A stretch of 12,371 nucleotides of DNA from Actinomycetota bacterium (GCA_003162235.1 PMMN01000098.1:1-12371); one strand, 5' to 3'; positions 5,861 to 12,371 are shown, counted from the first letter of the stretch. The notes: generated from the sequence alone by a model not told the origin. A program made the numbers and translations.

Positions 5861-6409
5861 CTAAGAAGAAGCCGGCTCTCGGCCGCGCAGAATCTGAGGA
5901 GCAACACGGGCGTAGTCGAGTCCGGAAAGCCAGGTCAAAGCGAGCGCGACGATGCCGGCCCAGAAGGCCACGTCGACCGACCAGGCGCCCCCGGCCTGCA
6001 AACCGCCAAGTCCGATCGCACTTGCCTGGGCCCAGGTCTTGAGCTTGCCGAGGTCGCGTGCCTCCATGACCACTCCCCTTTCCAGAGCGGCCAGGCGCAG
6101 GCCCGAGACGAGGAACTCGCGCGCGACGATCAGCGCTACGAGCCAGCCTGGGAAGATGCCGTACTGGACGAGCACGATCAGAGTCGAGAGCACGAGCACC
6201 TTGTCGGCGACCGGATCGAGCAGCGAGCCGAGCGCCGAAGAGTGCCCGGCCCGGCGGGCCACCCGGCCGTCGAACCAATCGGTCGTCATCGCCAGGGCAA
6301 AGACGACGGTGGCGATGTAGTCGTGGTGCGGGAAGTGCCAGACGAACAGCACGAGCACAAAAGGTGTCGCCGCGATCCGGGCGACGGTGAGCTGATCGGC
6401 GAAGCTCAT
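5861..6409 (-). CDS. pgsA: CDP-alcohol phosphatidyltransferase, probably PgsA
   Basis: A 182-residue polytopic membrane enzyme. The full CDP-alcohol phosphotransferase signature DG-x2-AR-x8-G-x3-D-x3-D is present at 47-69 (D47, G48, A51, R52, G61, D65, D69), preceded by D44. The four aspartates bind the metal ions and CDP-diacylglycerol. The sequence and the usual PgsA length (about 180-200) fit CDP-diacylglycerol--glycerol-3-phosphate 3-phosphatidyltransferase, the committed step to phosphatidylglycerol and cardiolipin at the cytoplasmic membrane. The N-terminal pattern around LTVARI (7-12; more often LTLxRI) and REFLVSGLR at 97-105 are typical of PgsA rather than of phosphatidylserine or inositol-phosphate synthases, but substrate is inferred. 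No clear ribosome-binding site precedes the ATG at 6409. It diverges from sucC, with a 76-base shared promoter region, and its stop abuts repeat copy 1. Confidence 0.88.
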   Translation of the reverse strand: MSFADQLTVARIAATPFVLVLFVWHFPHHDYIATVVFALAMTTDWFDGRVARRAGHSSALGSLLDPVADKVLVLSTLIVLVQYGIFPGWLVALIVAREFLVSGLRLAALERGVVMEARDLGKLKTWAQASAIGLGGLQAGGAWSVDVAFWAGIVALALTWLSGLDYARVAPQILRGREPASS

Positions 6410-6430
6410 GGCGGGAGAATACGTGTCGGG

Positions 6431-6455
6431 GCGGCTTGCTCAACGGTAGAGCCGC
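6431..6455. promoter_or_regulatory. Nested inverted repeat in the pgsA/sucC divergent promoter, resembling a tRNA D arm
   Basis: GCGGCT (6431-6436) pairs with AGCCGC (6450-6455); inside it, GCTC-AACGGTA-GAGC (6438-6452) is a perfect 4-base-pair stem identical in form to a tRNA D arm. The two pairings compete. The rest of a cloverleaf is absent. It may be an operator serving the divergent genes. Confidence 0.4.
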
Positions 6456-6468
6456 TGCCCACGACCAC

Positions 6469-6474
6469 TAGACT
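6469..6474 (+). promoter_or_regulatory. Possible -10 element of sucC
   Basis: TAGACT fits the actinobacterial TAnnnT -10 pattern and ends 11 bases before the GTG at 6486. As no Shine-Dalgarno sequence precedes that GTG, a leaderless sucC transcript is plausible. No matching -35 was found. Confidence 0.3.
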
Positions 6475-6485
6475 CAGGCGCGAGC

Positions 6486-7628
6486 GTGGACCTCTACGAG
6501 TATCAGGGCAAGGAACTCTTCCGCCGTTACGGCCTTCCGACCGGTGAAGGAAGGCTCGCGCAGACGCCCGCCGAGGCGCGCACGGCCACCGAGGAGCTGG
6601 GCGGTACGGTCGTGGTCAAGGCCCAGGTTCTTGCCGGAGGCCGCGGCAAGGCGGGCGGGATCAAGGTCGCTTCGAGCCCGGCCGAAGCCGAGGCGAATGC
6701 CGCCGCCATTCTCGGCATGGAGATCAAGGGGCACGTCGTGCGCCGGCTCTGGATCGAGCGCGCCTCGGAGATCGCTCGCGAGTACTACCTCTCGATCACG
6801 CTCGACCGCGGCGCCAAGAAGCCCCTGTTCATGTTCACGACGGAGGGCGGCGTCGAGATCGAGGAGGTGGCCGCGCGCAAGCCCGAGGCGCTGGTGCGCC
6901 TGCACCTGGATCCGCTCGAGGGCTTCCATCTCTGGCACGGGCGCACGCTCAGCTTCGGCGCCGGGATCGCCGACGCGAACGAGCGCCGCCAGATCGAGCA
7001 CGTCTGCGAGCGGCTCTATGCCGTCTTCACCGCTTGCGACGCCACGCTGTGCGAGATCAATCCGTTGGTCGTGACGGAAGCCGGTGAGCTGCTGGCGCTG
7101 GATGCCAAGGTCTCGGTCGACGACAACGCACTCTTCCGCCACGAGGACATAGCCGCCATGCACGACCCCGAGTCGGTGCCCGTAGAGGAGCGAGCGGCGC
7201 GCGAGAAGGGCGTCACCTACGTCAAGCTCGACGGCGAGATCGGCATTCTCGGCAACGGCGCCGGGCTGGTCATGTCGACACTCGATCTGGTCGCGCTAGC
7301 AGGCGGCAAGCCAGCCAACTTCTGCGACCTCGGCGGCGGCGGTGGCGCGCAAGGAGTGGTCGACGCGCTCGAGGTGATCTCGGCCGACCCGCAGGTGAAG
7401 GCGATCTTCTTCAACGTCTTCGGCGGGATCACACGCTGCGACGAGGTTGCGCGCGGGATCCTGCAGGCGCTCGAGCAGATTCAGATCGCCCGTCCGATCG
7501 TCGTCCGCTTCGACGGCACCAACGCCGAGGAGGGCAGGCGCCTGCTGGCCGAGGCCGCGCTGCCCTATCTGCACGCGGCGCCGACGATGCTCGAGGCGGC
7601 GCGGAAGGCCGTGGAGCTGGCCGGGTAG
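6486..7628 (+). CDS. sucC: Succinyl-CoA synthetase (ADP/GDP-forming) beta subunit
   Basis: A 380-residue protein of normal SucC length (E. coli 388). It starts with the family hallmark DLYEYQGKELFRRYG. The ATP-grasp domain has VVKAQVLAGGRGKAGGIK (43-60) and the Mg-binding EINP (190-193). The C-terminal ligase domain shows GNGAGLVM (256-263), NFCDLGGGG (278-286) and FGGITRCD (312-319), which complete the CoA-ligase active site with the alpha subunit. The enzyme interconverts succinyl-CoA and succinate with nucleotide phosphorylation in the TCA cycle, in the cytoplasm. ATP or GTP preference is not readable here. The GTG start has no ribosome-binding site. It is followed by a methyltransferase gene and then sucD, in one transcription unit. 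Confidence 0.97.
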   Translation: MDLYEYQGKELFRRYGLPTGEGRLAQTPAEARTATEELGGTVVVKAQVLAGGRGKAGGIKVASSPAEAEANAAAILGMEIKGHVVRRLWIERASEIAREYYLSITLDRGAKKPLFMFTTEGGVEIEEVAARKPEALVRLHLDPLEGFHLWHGRTLSFGAGIADANERRQIEHVCERLYAVFTACDATLCEINPLVVTEAGELLALDAKVSVDDNALFRHEDIAAMHDPESVPVEERAAREKGVTYVKLDGEIGILGNGAGLVMSTLDLVALAGGKPANFCDLGGGGGAQGVVDALEVISADPQVKAIFFNVFGGITRCDEVARGILQALEQIQIARPIVVRFDGTNAEEGRRLLAEAALPYLHAAPTMLEAARKAVELAG

Positions 7629-7639
7629 GAGGGAAGAAA

Positions 7640-8305
7640 GTGGAGCGAAACGGCGGACAAGAGAACCCCTGGGACGAGCGGGCGCAGGCCTACCGCGACA
7701 GCGCTCCGCATGCGTCCGGTCCTGATCTCGATCTGCTCGTCGCCTGGGCCGGGCCGGGCGAGGGGCGGACCGCACTGGACGTCGGCTCGGGCGGCGGGCA
7801 CCTGGCGCGGCGCCTGCGCGAGGCCGGCTTTGCCGTCACCACCGTCGACCCCTCCGCCGGCATGTGGCCGGACGTGATCTGCCGGGCCGAAGAGCTCCCA
7901 TTCTCCGCTGCCTCCTTCGATGTCGTCGCAAGCCGACTCGCCTCTCACCATTTCGCCGACGCCGAGCTCGCCTTGAGCGAGATGGCGCGCGTGACCAGGG
8001 AGCTCGTCCTGCTCGAGGATCTGCTCTTCGTCGACGAGCGCGTCGAGGAGGCCGAGACGCTGCGCGACGCCTCACACGTGCGCGCCTACTCGCTCGATCG
8101 GTGGCATGAGCTTTTCGCCGCGGCCGGGCTCGAGGTCGAGGCGGCCGAGGTGATCGATCGCGAGGTCTCCTTCTCCGCCTGGCTCGCGCGCTGCGACTGC
8201 GAGGGCGAGCGCGCTGAGAAGGCTCGCAAGCTCGTCAGCCACCGCCTCGACGGCGACAGCTACACGAGCACGGTTTTCCTGCTCGAAGGAAAGAAGGCTC
8301 GCTAG
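7640..8305 (+). CDS. Class I SAM-dependent methyltransferase between sucC and sucD
   Basis: A 221-residue protein with a Rossmann methyltransferase fold: motif [16 protein letters not shown] at 45-59, the acidic end of strand 2 at D70 (TTVDPS), [14 protein letters not shown] at 83-96 (motif around strand 4, type-11 family) and [10 protein letters not shown] at 98-107. The SHHF segment is the usual xxHHF of UbiE/type-11 methyltransferases. A C-terminal half (about 125-221) with many charged residues probably makes the substrate pocket. Type-11 enzymes methylate small molecules, quinones or proteins; the substrate here is unknown. The GTG at 7640 has a strong AGGAGG at 7627-7632 overlapping the sucC stop, and the TAG stop shares its G with the GTG of sucD (TAGTG), so translation is tightly coupled to both subunits. 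The context hints at expression with succinyl-CoA synthetase, but a functional link is unproven. Confidence 0.85.
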   Translation: MERNGGQENPWDERAQAYRDSAPHASGPDLDLLVAWAGPGEGRTALDVGSGGGHLARRLREAGFAVTTVDPSAGMWPDVICRAEELPFSAASFDVVASRLASHHFADAELALSEMARVTRELVLLEDLLFVDERVEEAETLRDASHVRAYSLDRWHELFAAAGLEVEAAEVIDREVSFSAWLARCDCEGERAEKARKLVSHRLDGDSYTSTVFLLEGKKAR

Positions 8306-9177
8306 TGGCGATCATCGTCGACAAGTCCACTCGCCTCGTCGTTCAGAACCTGACCGGGCGCGAGGGCTCCTTCCACGCCCTGCGCAACCGAGCTTACGGC
8401 ACCGCCGTGGTCGCGGGCGCCGCTCCCGGGCACGGCGGCGAGGAGGTCGAGGGGATCCCGGTCTTCAACACCGTACGCGAGGCCGTGACCGAGACGGGCG
8501 CCAACACAGCCGCCACGTTTGTGCCCGCCCGCTTCGCCGCCGACGCGCTCTACGAGGCTATCGACGCCGGCCTGGAGACGATCGTCTGCATCACCGAAGG
8601 CATCCCGGTGCACGAGATGCTGCGGCTCTACCGCTATGCGCGCACTCATGAGGTGACGCTGATCGGGCCCAACTGCCCGGGCGTGATCTCGCCGGGGAAG
8701 GCGAACGTCGGCATCATCCCGGCCGAGATCTTCGCGGAGGGAGCGGTCGGTCTGGTCAGCCGCTCGGGCACGCTCACCTATCAGATCGGCTACGAGCTGG
8801 CCCAGCTCGGGCTCGGCAACACGACCGTGATCGGGATCGGCGGCGACGCCATCGTCGGCTCGTCGTTCGTCGACATCCTCGAGCGCTTCGAGGCTGATCC
8901 CGAGACCGAGATCGTGGTCATGGTCGGGGAGATAGGCGGCGACGAGGAGGAGCGGGCCGCCCGCTTCGTGGTCGAGAAGATGACGAAGCCCGTGCTCGCC
9001 TACATCGCCGGCTTCACCGCTCCGCCCGGCAAGACGATGGGCCATGCGGGCGCGATCATCTCCGGCTCGTCGGGCACCGCCCAGGCGAAAAAGGAAGCTC
9101 TGGAAGCCTGTGGCATCGAGGTTGGCACCACGCCGACCGAGGTCGCGCAGCTGGTTGCGGCCAGAGCGGCCCGCTGA
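8305..9177 (+). CDS. sucD: Succinyl-CoA synthetase (ADP/GDP-forming) alpha subunit
   Basis: A 290-residue protein matching SucD length (E. coli 289). The N-terminal CoA-binding Rossmann domain runs to about 125 ([14 protein letters not shown] at 12-25, then [11 protein letters not shown] and GPNCPG). The ligase domain carries [11 protein letters not shown] (152-162), [12 protein letters not shown] (177-188), GEIGGDEEE (208-216) and [10 protein letters not shown] (242-251), where H247 is the histidine phosphorylated during catalysis (His246 in E. coli). It pairs with SucC to make the complete enzyme. The start GTG overlaps the last base of the methyltransferase stop. Downstream, 58 bases away, bioC ends convergently. 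Confidence 0.97.
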   Translation: MAIIVDKSTRLVVQNLTGREGSFHALRNRAYGTAVVAGAAPGHGGEEVEGIPVFNTVREAVTETGANTAATFVPARFAADALYEAIDAGLETIVCITEGIPVHEMLRLYRYARTHEVTLIGPNCPGVISPGKANVGIIPAEIFAEGAVGLVSRSGTLTYQIGYELAQLGLGNTTVIGIGGDAIVGSSFVDILERFEADPETEIVVMVGEIGGDEEERAARFVVEKMTKPVLAYIAGFTAPPGKTMGHAGAIISGSSGTAQAKKEALEACGIEVGTTPTEVAQLVAARAAR

Positions 9178-9190
9178 GAGCCCGCGGTTA

Positions 9191-9208
9191 CGCCATCGCC
9201 GGATGGCG
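9191..9208. terminator. Hairpin between convergent sucD and bioC
   Basis: CGCCATC-GCCG-GATGGCG is a perfect 7-base-pair stem with a 4-base loop, 13 bases after the sucD stop and 27 before the bioC stop. Its place between converging genes suggests a bidirectional terminator; it has no T-run on either side. Confidence 0.6.
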
Positions 9209-9235
9209 CCTCCGAACTTCGGTTTGAGCGCGGCC

Positions 9236-10000
9236 TCAGCGCTCGGCCGAGAGGGCCACGATCTCGTAGGTGGCGCTCACCCCGGCGTCGTCGTCGAAGC
9301 GTTCGTCATAGCGGCGCATCGCCTCGGAGAGCGTTCCCGGTGCCAGAACGCGAGGCGCATATCCCGCTCCGGAGGACTTGACAGATCTGAGAAAGGCTGC
9401 ACAGTCCGGGTAAGAGAAACGCTCCTCGTACGAATGGGCGCGGATCCGACTGAGACCGGCCCCGGCGAGGAGCGTTTCCCATTTCTCCGCTGGAAGCAGG
9501 CTCAGCCCACGCTCGCAACCGAGCTCTCCGAGCACCTCGTCCAGCTCCCAGAAGGTACGCGGGCCGAAGCTGGTGAAGTGCAGCTCGCCGCGCCTGTCGA
9601 GCGAGCCGGCGAGGCGCGCTATGGTCTGCTCCGGCTCGGCCAGCCACTGAAAGGTCGCGCTCGAGACGATCAGGTCGTACCACTCGGGCTCGAGCTCGAG
9701 CTCCTCGATATCGGCGACGACGAAGCGGACGTTCGGGACGCGCTCGCTGGCGCGGGCGATCATCGCCGGTGCGAAGTCCACCGCGTCGATCGCCGCGTCC
9801 GTAAAGCGCTCGCGTAGGAGCGCGGTTAGGTAGCCCGTTCCACAGCCAAGCTCGAGGATCGAAAGCGGATCGCGCTCGACGCTCTCGACCAGGCGGTCGG
9901 CCATCGCGCGCTGGACGACGCTGAAGGTGTCGTATGCGTCGGCCGCGCGATCGAAGCGGCGCTGGATCGCCTGCTTGTCGAGCCGTAGAGCTCGTTTCAA
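9236..10000 (-). CDS. bioC: Malonyl-ACP O-methyltransferase BioC
   Basis: A 254-residue protein, as long as E. coli BioC (251). The N terminus has the BioC pattern KxxIxxxFxxAAxxYD (9-24, KQAIQRRFDRAADAYD), which separates it from generic methyltransferases. Motif I ILELGCGTG at 48-56, D75 ending strand 2, ADIEEL near 96-101, and SSATFQWL at 113-120 (family SNxxxQW) follow. BioC methylates the free carboxyl of malonyl-ACP with SAM so that fatty-acid synthesis can build the pimeloyl chain of biotin. The start is TTG at 10000; no other start codon lies near the conserved N terminus, and no strong Shine-Dalgarno is visible. That TTG lies within one arm of repeat copy 2, and bioC is separated from bioH by 150 bases, while the other bio genes are close together. 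Confidence 0.9.
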   Translation of the reverse strand: MKRALRLDKQAIQRRFDRAADAYDTFSVVQRAMADRLVESVERDPLSILELGCGTGYLTALLRERFTDAAIDAVDFAPAMIARASERVPNVRFVVADIEELELEPEWYDLIVSSATFQWLAEPEQTIARLAGSLDRRGELHFTSFGPRTFWELDEVLGELGCERGLSLLPAEKWETLLAGAGLSRIRAHSYEERFSYPDCAAFLRSVKSSGAGYAPRVLAPGTLSEAMRRYDERFDDDAGVSATYEIVALSAER

Positions 10001-10152
10001 TTGACGACCCGCCGACTGGGTGTGATCGGTGGATGTGAGGCTAGGACGCAGTGTCGCGTTCGTAGCCGGCGGCTACGGGCGCGACCGAGGACAACGCATC
10101 GCGCCGCCGAGCGCGGCCAGGCGGTGGAGTGCTTCATTTGAAGCGAGCTCTT
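9987..10152 (-). repeat. Dispersed structured repeat, copy 2 (interrupted form, between bioH and bioC)
   Basis: Arms AGAGCTCGTTTCAA (9987-10000) and TTGAAGCGAGCTCT (10138-10151) are complementary at 13 of 14 positions. The core 10105-10136 matches copy 1 in 31 of 32 bases, and 9991-10015 matches copy 1 in 22 of 25. A segment of about 95 bases absent from copy 1 lies between; it begins and ends with the 7-base direct repeat CCGCCGA (10009-10015 and 10104-10110). One arm overlaps the bioC TTG start and the other touches the bioH stop. Confidence 0.75.
10054..10084. terminator. Strong hairpin inside the bioH-bioC gap
   Basis: TCGCG-TT-CGTAGCC-GGC-GGCTACG-GG-CGCGA makes a 12-base-pair stem interrupted by one 2x2 internal loop, with a 3-base loop. 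It sits in the segment that copy 2 has and copy 1 lacks. It could attenuate read-through from bioH into bioC, or be the palindrome of a small inserted element; no T-run follows on either strand. Confidence 0.45.
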
Positions 10153-10747
10153 AAAGCAGGAGCCACGAACGAAAGCGGTCGGGTTGAGCGAGGAAGGGCG
10201 CGTGTCCGGCCTCGGGCCAGACGGTCAACTCGGCGTGGGGAAGGGCCGCGGCGAGAAGCTTGGCGGCGGCGGGCGGGCAGACGCGATCGCGACCGCCGTG
10301 GAGGAGGCGGACCTGGCAGTGGATGTCGGATGCGCGAGCGAGCATGGTGAAATCGCCGAGATAGGCTAGCCCGCGCTCGAGAACGGTCGGGTCTTGTTCG
10401 AGCGGTAGGGGCGCCGCCAGCTCTTCGCCGGGCGCCAGGGCGAGCGCCAGGAACTCGTCCCAAACGGCGCCGGCATCCACTGCCAGGCGCTCGCGCATGC
10501 GCACCAACGTGCGCTCGGGCCAGCCGCAGCGATAGCCGCCCCGGCGCACGAACTGTCCCGTAGCCCCGACGAGGGTGAGCGACCCCAGCTCGGTCTCGGT
10601 CGCGGTCTCGAGCGCCCGCATCGCGCCGAGCGACCAGGCGACGACATCGGCGCCGGCTTCGATCTCGCCGCCGAGCCGGTCGTCGGGCGCCGCGAACGGC
10701 GCCCAGACCTCTGCCGTGGCGCCCCAACCGGGCAGAAAGATCCTCAT
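10151..10747 (-). CDS. bioH: BioH-like alpha/beta hydrolase (pimeloyl-ACP methyl ester esterase)
   Basis: A 198-residue alpha/beta hydrolase, clearly shorter than E. coli BioH (256), with a reduced cap region. The oxyanion strand LPGWG is at 5-9, and the nucleophile elbow VVAWSLGA at 35-42 gives S39 (BioH GWSLGG, with Ala in place of the first Gly). The acid is probably D154 (HGGRDRVCPP) and the base H182 (EAGHAPFL), so the triad is complete. BioH hydrolyses the methyl ester of pimeloyl-ACP, ending chain elongation. The assignment to BioH instead of another hydrolase comes mainly from its place between bioF and bioC, since hydrolases of several types (BioH, BioG, BioJ, BioK) can fill this role. 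The ATG at 10747 lies 27 bases after the bioF stop. Its stop codon directly precedes repeat copy 2. Confidence 0.82.
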   Translation of the reverse strand: MRIFLPGWGATAEVWAPFAAPDDRLGGEIEAGADVVAWSLGAMRALETATETELGSLTLVGATGQFVRRGGYRCGWPERTLVRMRERLAVDAGAVWDEFLALALAPGEELAAPLPLEQDPTVLERGLAYLGDFTMLARASDIHCQVRLLHGGRDRVCPPAAAKLLAAALPHAELTVWPEAGHAPFLAQPDRFRSWLLL

Positions 10748-10774
10748 CCGGCGCCCGGAAACGCACAGCGGCGA

Positions 10775-11929
10775 TCAGAGAACACTCTCAATAGCCTCCA
10801 GCGCCAGCTCCAGATCGTCGTCCAAGTGGCTCGCCATCAGCGAGAAGCGGATCCGCGCTTGGCCGGCCGGGACGGTCGGCGGGCGGATCGCTACGGCCAG
10901 GACGCCACGCTCCTCGAGCGTCTGCGCCAGCTCGAGCGCTCGTTCGCTCACTCCCACGATCGCCGGAACGATCTGAGTCATCGAGGCGCCCGTGTCGAAG
11001 CCGAGCCCGGTCAGGCGCGTTCGGAAGTGCTCGAACTTCTTCCGTAGCGCGTCGCGCCGGTCGCCCGCTACGCGCACGAGCTCGATCGAAACATCGACGG
11101 AAGAGACGACCGAGGGCGGTAGAGCTGTCGAGTAGATGAGCGTACGGCAGCTCGAGACGAGCTGGTCGATCATGGCTCGACTGGCCGCGACGTAGGCGCC
11201 GTAGGCCCCGAACGCCTTGCTGAAAGTGCCGATGGTGAGCTCGATCTCGCCGGCCAGGCCGAGCTCGTGCGCGTAACCCTCGCCGTTCGGGCCGAAAACG
11301 CCGCCGCCGTGGGCGTCGTCGATCACGAGCAAAGCGCCGTAGCTGTTCTTGAGCTCGACCAACTCGGCCAGCGGCGCCACGTCGCCGTCCATCGAGAAGA
11401 TCGTGTCTGTGACGATCAGCTTGCGCCCGGCGTTCGAGTTCCGGAGCAGCTCCTCCAGATGATCGAGGTCGAGATGGCGGTAGCGATGCGCCTGTGCGCC
11501 CGAGAGGCGAACTCCATCGACGATGCTGGCGTGGTTGAGACGATCGGAGAAGACAGCCGTCTCGCGGTCGGCGAGCGCCGCGAGCACGCCGACGTTGGCC
11601 AGATAACCGCTACCGATGAGGAGCGCCGCTTCCGAGCCCTTGAAGGCCGCAATTTTCTCCTCCAGCGCCGCGGTCTCGGGGTCGTTGCCCGCCACCAGGC
11701 GCGAAGAGCCCGAGCCGGCGCCGCGGGCGGCTCCTTTTGCGGCGGCCTCGATCAGAAGTGGATGACCCGCCAGCCCCAGGTAGTTGTTGGACGAGAGGTT
11801 GACCAGGCGCGCTCCACCCCGGTAGGCGATCGGCTCGGCCGGCTGCTCGGTCACCTGCAGCCTGCGCTCGAGCGCGCTCTGCACACGCCGCTCGCGCTCG
11901 GCCTCGAGCCAGTTATCCCAGGAGCTCAT
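10775..11929 (-). CDS. bioF: 8-amino-7-oxononanoate synthase BioF
   Basis: 384 residues from the ATG at 11929, the same size as E. coli BioF (384). An alpha-oxoamine synthase with NNYLGLAGHP (48-57), GSGSSRLVAGN (72-82), LNHASIVDG (131-139), TDTIFSMDGD (174-183), IDDAHGGG (203-210) and the PLP lysine K238 in GTFSKAFGAYG (234-244). H133, D204 and H207 sit as in the E. coli enzyme. It condenses alanine with pimeloyl-ACP or pimeloyl-CoA, releasing CO2. The related Kbl (glycine C-acetyltransferase) is excluded by the bio context. An upstream ATG at 11947 in frame would add six residues (MRQAIS); 11929 is preferred because GGCAGG lies at suitable spacing. Either start overlaps the end of bioD (17 or 35 bases), so the two are translationally coupled. 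Confidence 0.94.
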   Translation of the reverse strand: MSSWDNWLEAERERRVQSALERRLQVTEQPAEPIAYRGGARLVNLSSNNYLGLAGHPLLIEAAAKGAARGAGSGSSRLVAGNDPETAALEEKIAAFKGSEAALLIGSGYLANVGVLAALADRETAVFSDRLNHASIVDGVRLSGAQAHRYRHLDLDHLEELLRNSNAGRKLIVTDTIFSMDGDVAPLAELVELKNSYGALLVIDDAHGGGVFGPNGEGYAHELGLAGEIELTIGTFSKAFGAYGAYVAASRAMIDQLVSSCRTLIYSTALPPSVVSSVDVSIELVRVAGDRRDALRKKFEHFRTRLTGLGFDTGASMTQIVPAIVGVSERALELAQTLEERGVLAVAIRPPTVPAGQARIRFSLMASHLDDDLELALEAIESVL

Positions 11930-12371
11930 CGAGATAGCCTGCCGCATCGGCGGGATCGGCGAGGCGGGGAATCCGCGCCAGCACGCGTGCGCCCGATCGT
12001 GCTTCGATCAGCGCCGGGTTGTCGTCGGTGCTCTCGTCGCCGTCTCCGTTCAGAACGACGCCGGCGACCTCGAGACCGCGCGCCCGCGCCGCCTCGATCG
12101 TGAGCAGCGTGTGATTGACCGTTCCCAGACCGGCTCGCGCGACGATCAGAAGTGGCAGCGCGAGTACCGCCGCCAGGCCGGCTACGTCGAGATCGTCGGA
12201 GAGCGGCACGAGCAGCCCGCCCGCGCCCTCGACGAGAAGGATCTCGTGCTCTCGTTCGAGCTCTCGCGTCCGCTCGAGGATCGGCTCTAGCTCGATTTGG
12301 CGTCCCTCGGCTCGGGCGGCGACGAGTGGAGCCAGCGGCGCCTGGAAAGCGTAGACGCAGTCGGCGCCGAG
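11913..12371 (-). CDS. bioD: Dethiobiotin synthetase BioD, N-terminally incomplete
   Basis: The frame is open to the right edge of the window, so the N terminus with the P-loop is missing; 152 residues are visible. They contain VEGAGGLLVPLSDDL (visible 44-58), the classic BioD VEGAGG phosphate/Mg motif, LGTVNHTLLT (family LGxINHxLL), and VLNG with a following conserved region that binds the nucleotide base. BioD makes the ureido ring of dethiobiotin from 7,8-diaminononanoate, CO2 and ATP. It is the first visible gene of the minus-strand cluster; bioA and bioB may lie beyond the edge. Its stop TAA (11913-11915) is inside the start of bioF. Confidence 0.94.
   Translation of the reverse strand, partial: LGADCVYAFQAPLAPLVAARAEGRQIELEPILERTRELEREHEILLVEGAGGLLVPLSDDLDVAGLAAVLALPLLIVARAGLGTVNHTLLTIEAARARGLEVAGVVLNGDGDESTDDNPALIEARSGARVLARIPRLADPADAAGYLDELLG

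Noticed and set aside
5644..5907. 87-codon minus-strand frame running across the end of pgsA and the repeat
   Set aside because: It overlaps pgsA in another frame, contains repeat copy 1, and shows no domain; it is probably a chance opening.
6436..6485. A tRNA gene around the D-arm-like sequence
   Set aside because: No pairing anticodon stem, T arm or acceptor stem follows; only the D-arm-like stem is present.
5834..6547. 237-codon plus-strand frame opposite pgsA and reaching into sucC
   Set aside because: Antisense to a gene with a complete catalytic signature; composition is the typical Arg/Gly/Asp-rich shadow of a high-GC gene.
9997..10153. BirA- or BioQ-type biotin operator in the bioH-bioC gap
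   Set aside because: No match to the known operator forms I can recall; the palindromes there belong to the repeat and to its inserted hairpin.
11267..12103. 278-codon plus-strand frame opposite bioF and bioD
   Set aside because: Shadow of bioF and bioD, whose catalytic residues are all present on the minus strand.

Overview
The window is high-GC DNA. It is packed with short-spaced genes, uses GTG and TTG starts freely, and looks chromosomal, with no transposase, integrase, phage gene or CRISPR array. The left end carries the gene order rlmB - yacP/rae1 - sigH-like sigma factor, which is also the order known from Bacillus. Together with the actinobacterial base composition this suggests a deep-branching Actinomycetota lineage, most plausibly class Thermoleophilia. 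That placement is an inference from gene content and not a phylogeny.

Layout. (1) 1-1875, plus strand: the end of a SpoU-type 23S rRNA 2'-O-methyltransferase, a NYN-domain endoribonuclease overlapping it by 8 bases, a 252-base gap dense in palindromes and direct repeats, a SigH-like sigma factor, and tRNA-Thr(UGU). (2) 1953-5508: a small membrane protein with a phosphoacceptor histidine domain but no kinase catalytic domain (plus). Convergent to it is a minus-strand pair: a membrane GGDEF + HD-GYP cyclic-di-GMP enzyme followed by a Cys/Met-metabolism PLP enzyme. (3) 5509-5860: a gene-free stretch with the leader of the cyclic-di-GMP gene and one copy of a dispersed structured repeat. (4) 5861-9177: pgsA (minus) diverges from sucC - SAM-methyltransferase - sucD (plus), so a methyltransferase gene sits between the two subunits of succinyl-CoA synthetase. 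(5) 9236-12371, minus strand: a biotin cluster transcribed bioD - bioF - bioH - bioC; bioD runs off the window.

How the genes fit together. BioC methylates malonyl-ACP to enter fatty-acid synthesis, BioH removes the methyl group once the pimeloyl chain is made, BioF condenses pimeloyl thioester with alanine, and BioD closes the ureido ring. bioA and bioB are expected upstream, outside the window. The sucC/sucD pair makes the TCA-cycle succinyl-CoA synthetase. PgsA makes phosphatidylglycerophosphate in the membrane.

The most unusual item is a repeat found twice, at 5795-5859 and 9987-10152. It has a nearly identical 32-base core, long inverted arms that keep their pairing despite sequence change, and the same position just after the stop codon of a minus-strand gene (pgsA, bioH). 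The second copy is interrupted by about 95 bases flanked by a 7-base direct repeat, and its far arm contains the TTG start codon of bioC. Also worth attention are a LexA-like palindrome and a direct-repeat array upstream of the sigma factor, and a Shine-Dalgarno sequence held in a hairpin loop before the cyclic-di-GMP gene.
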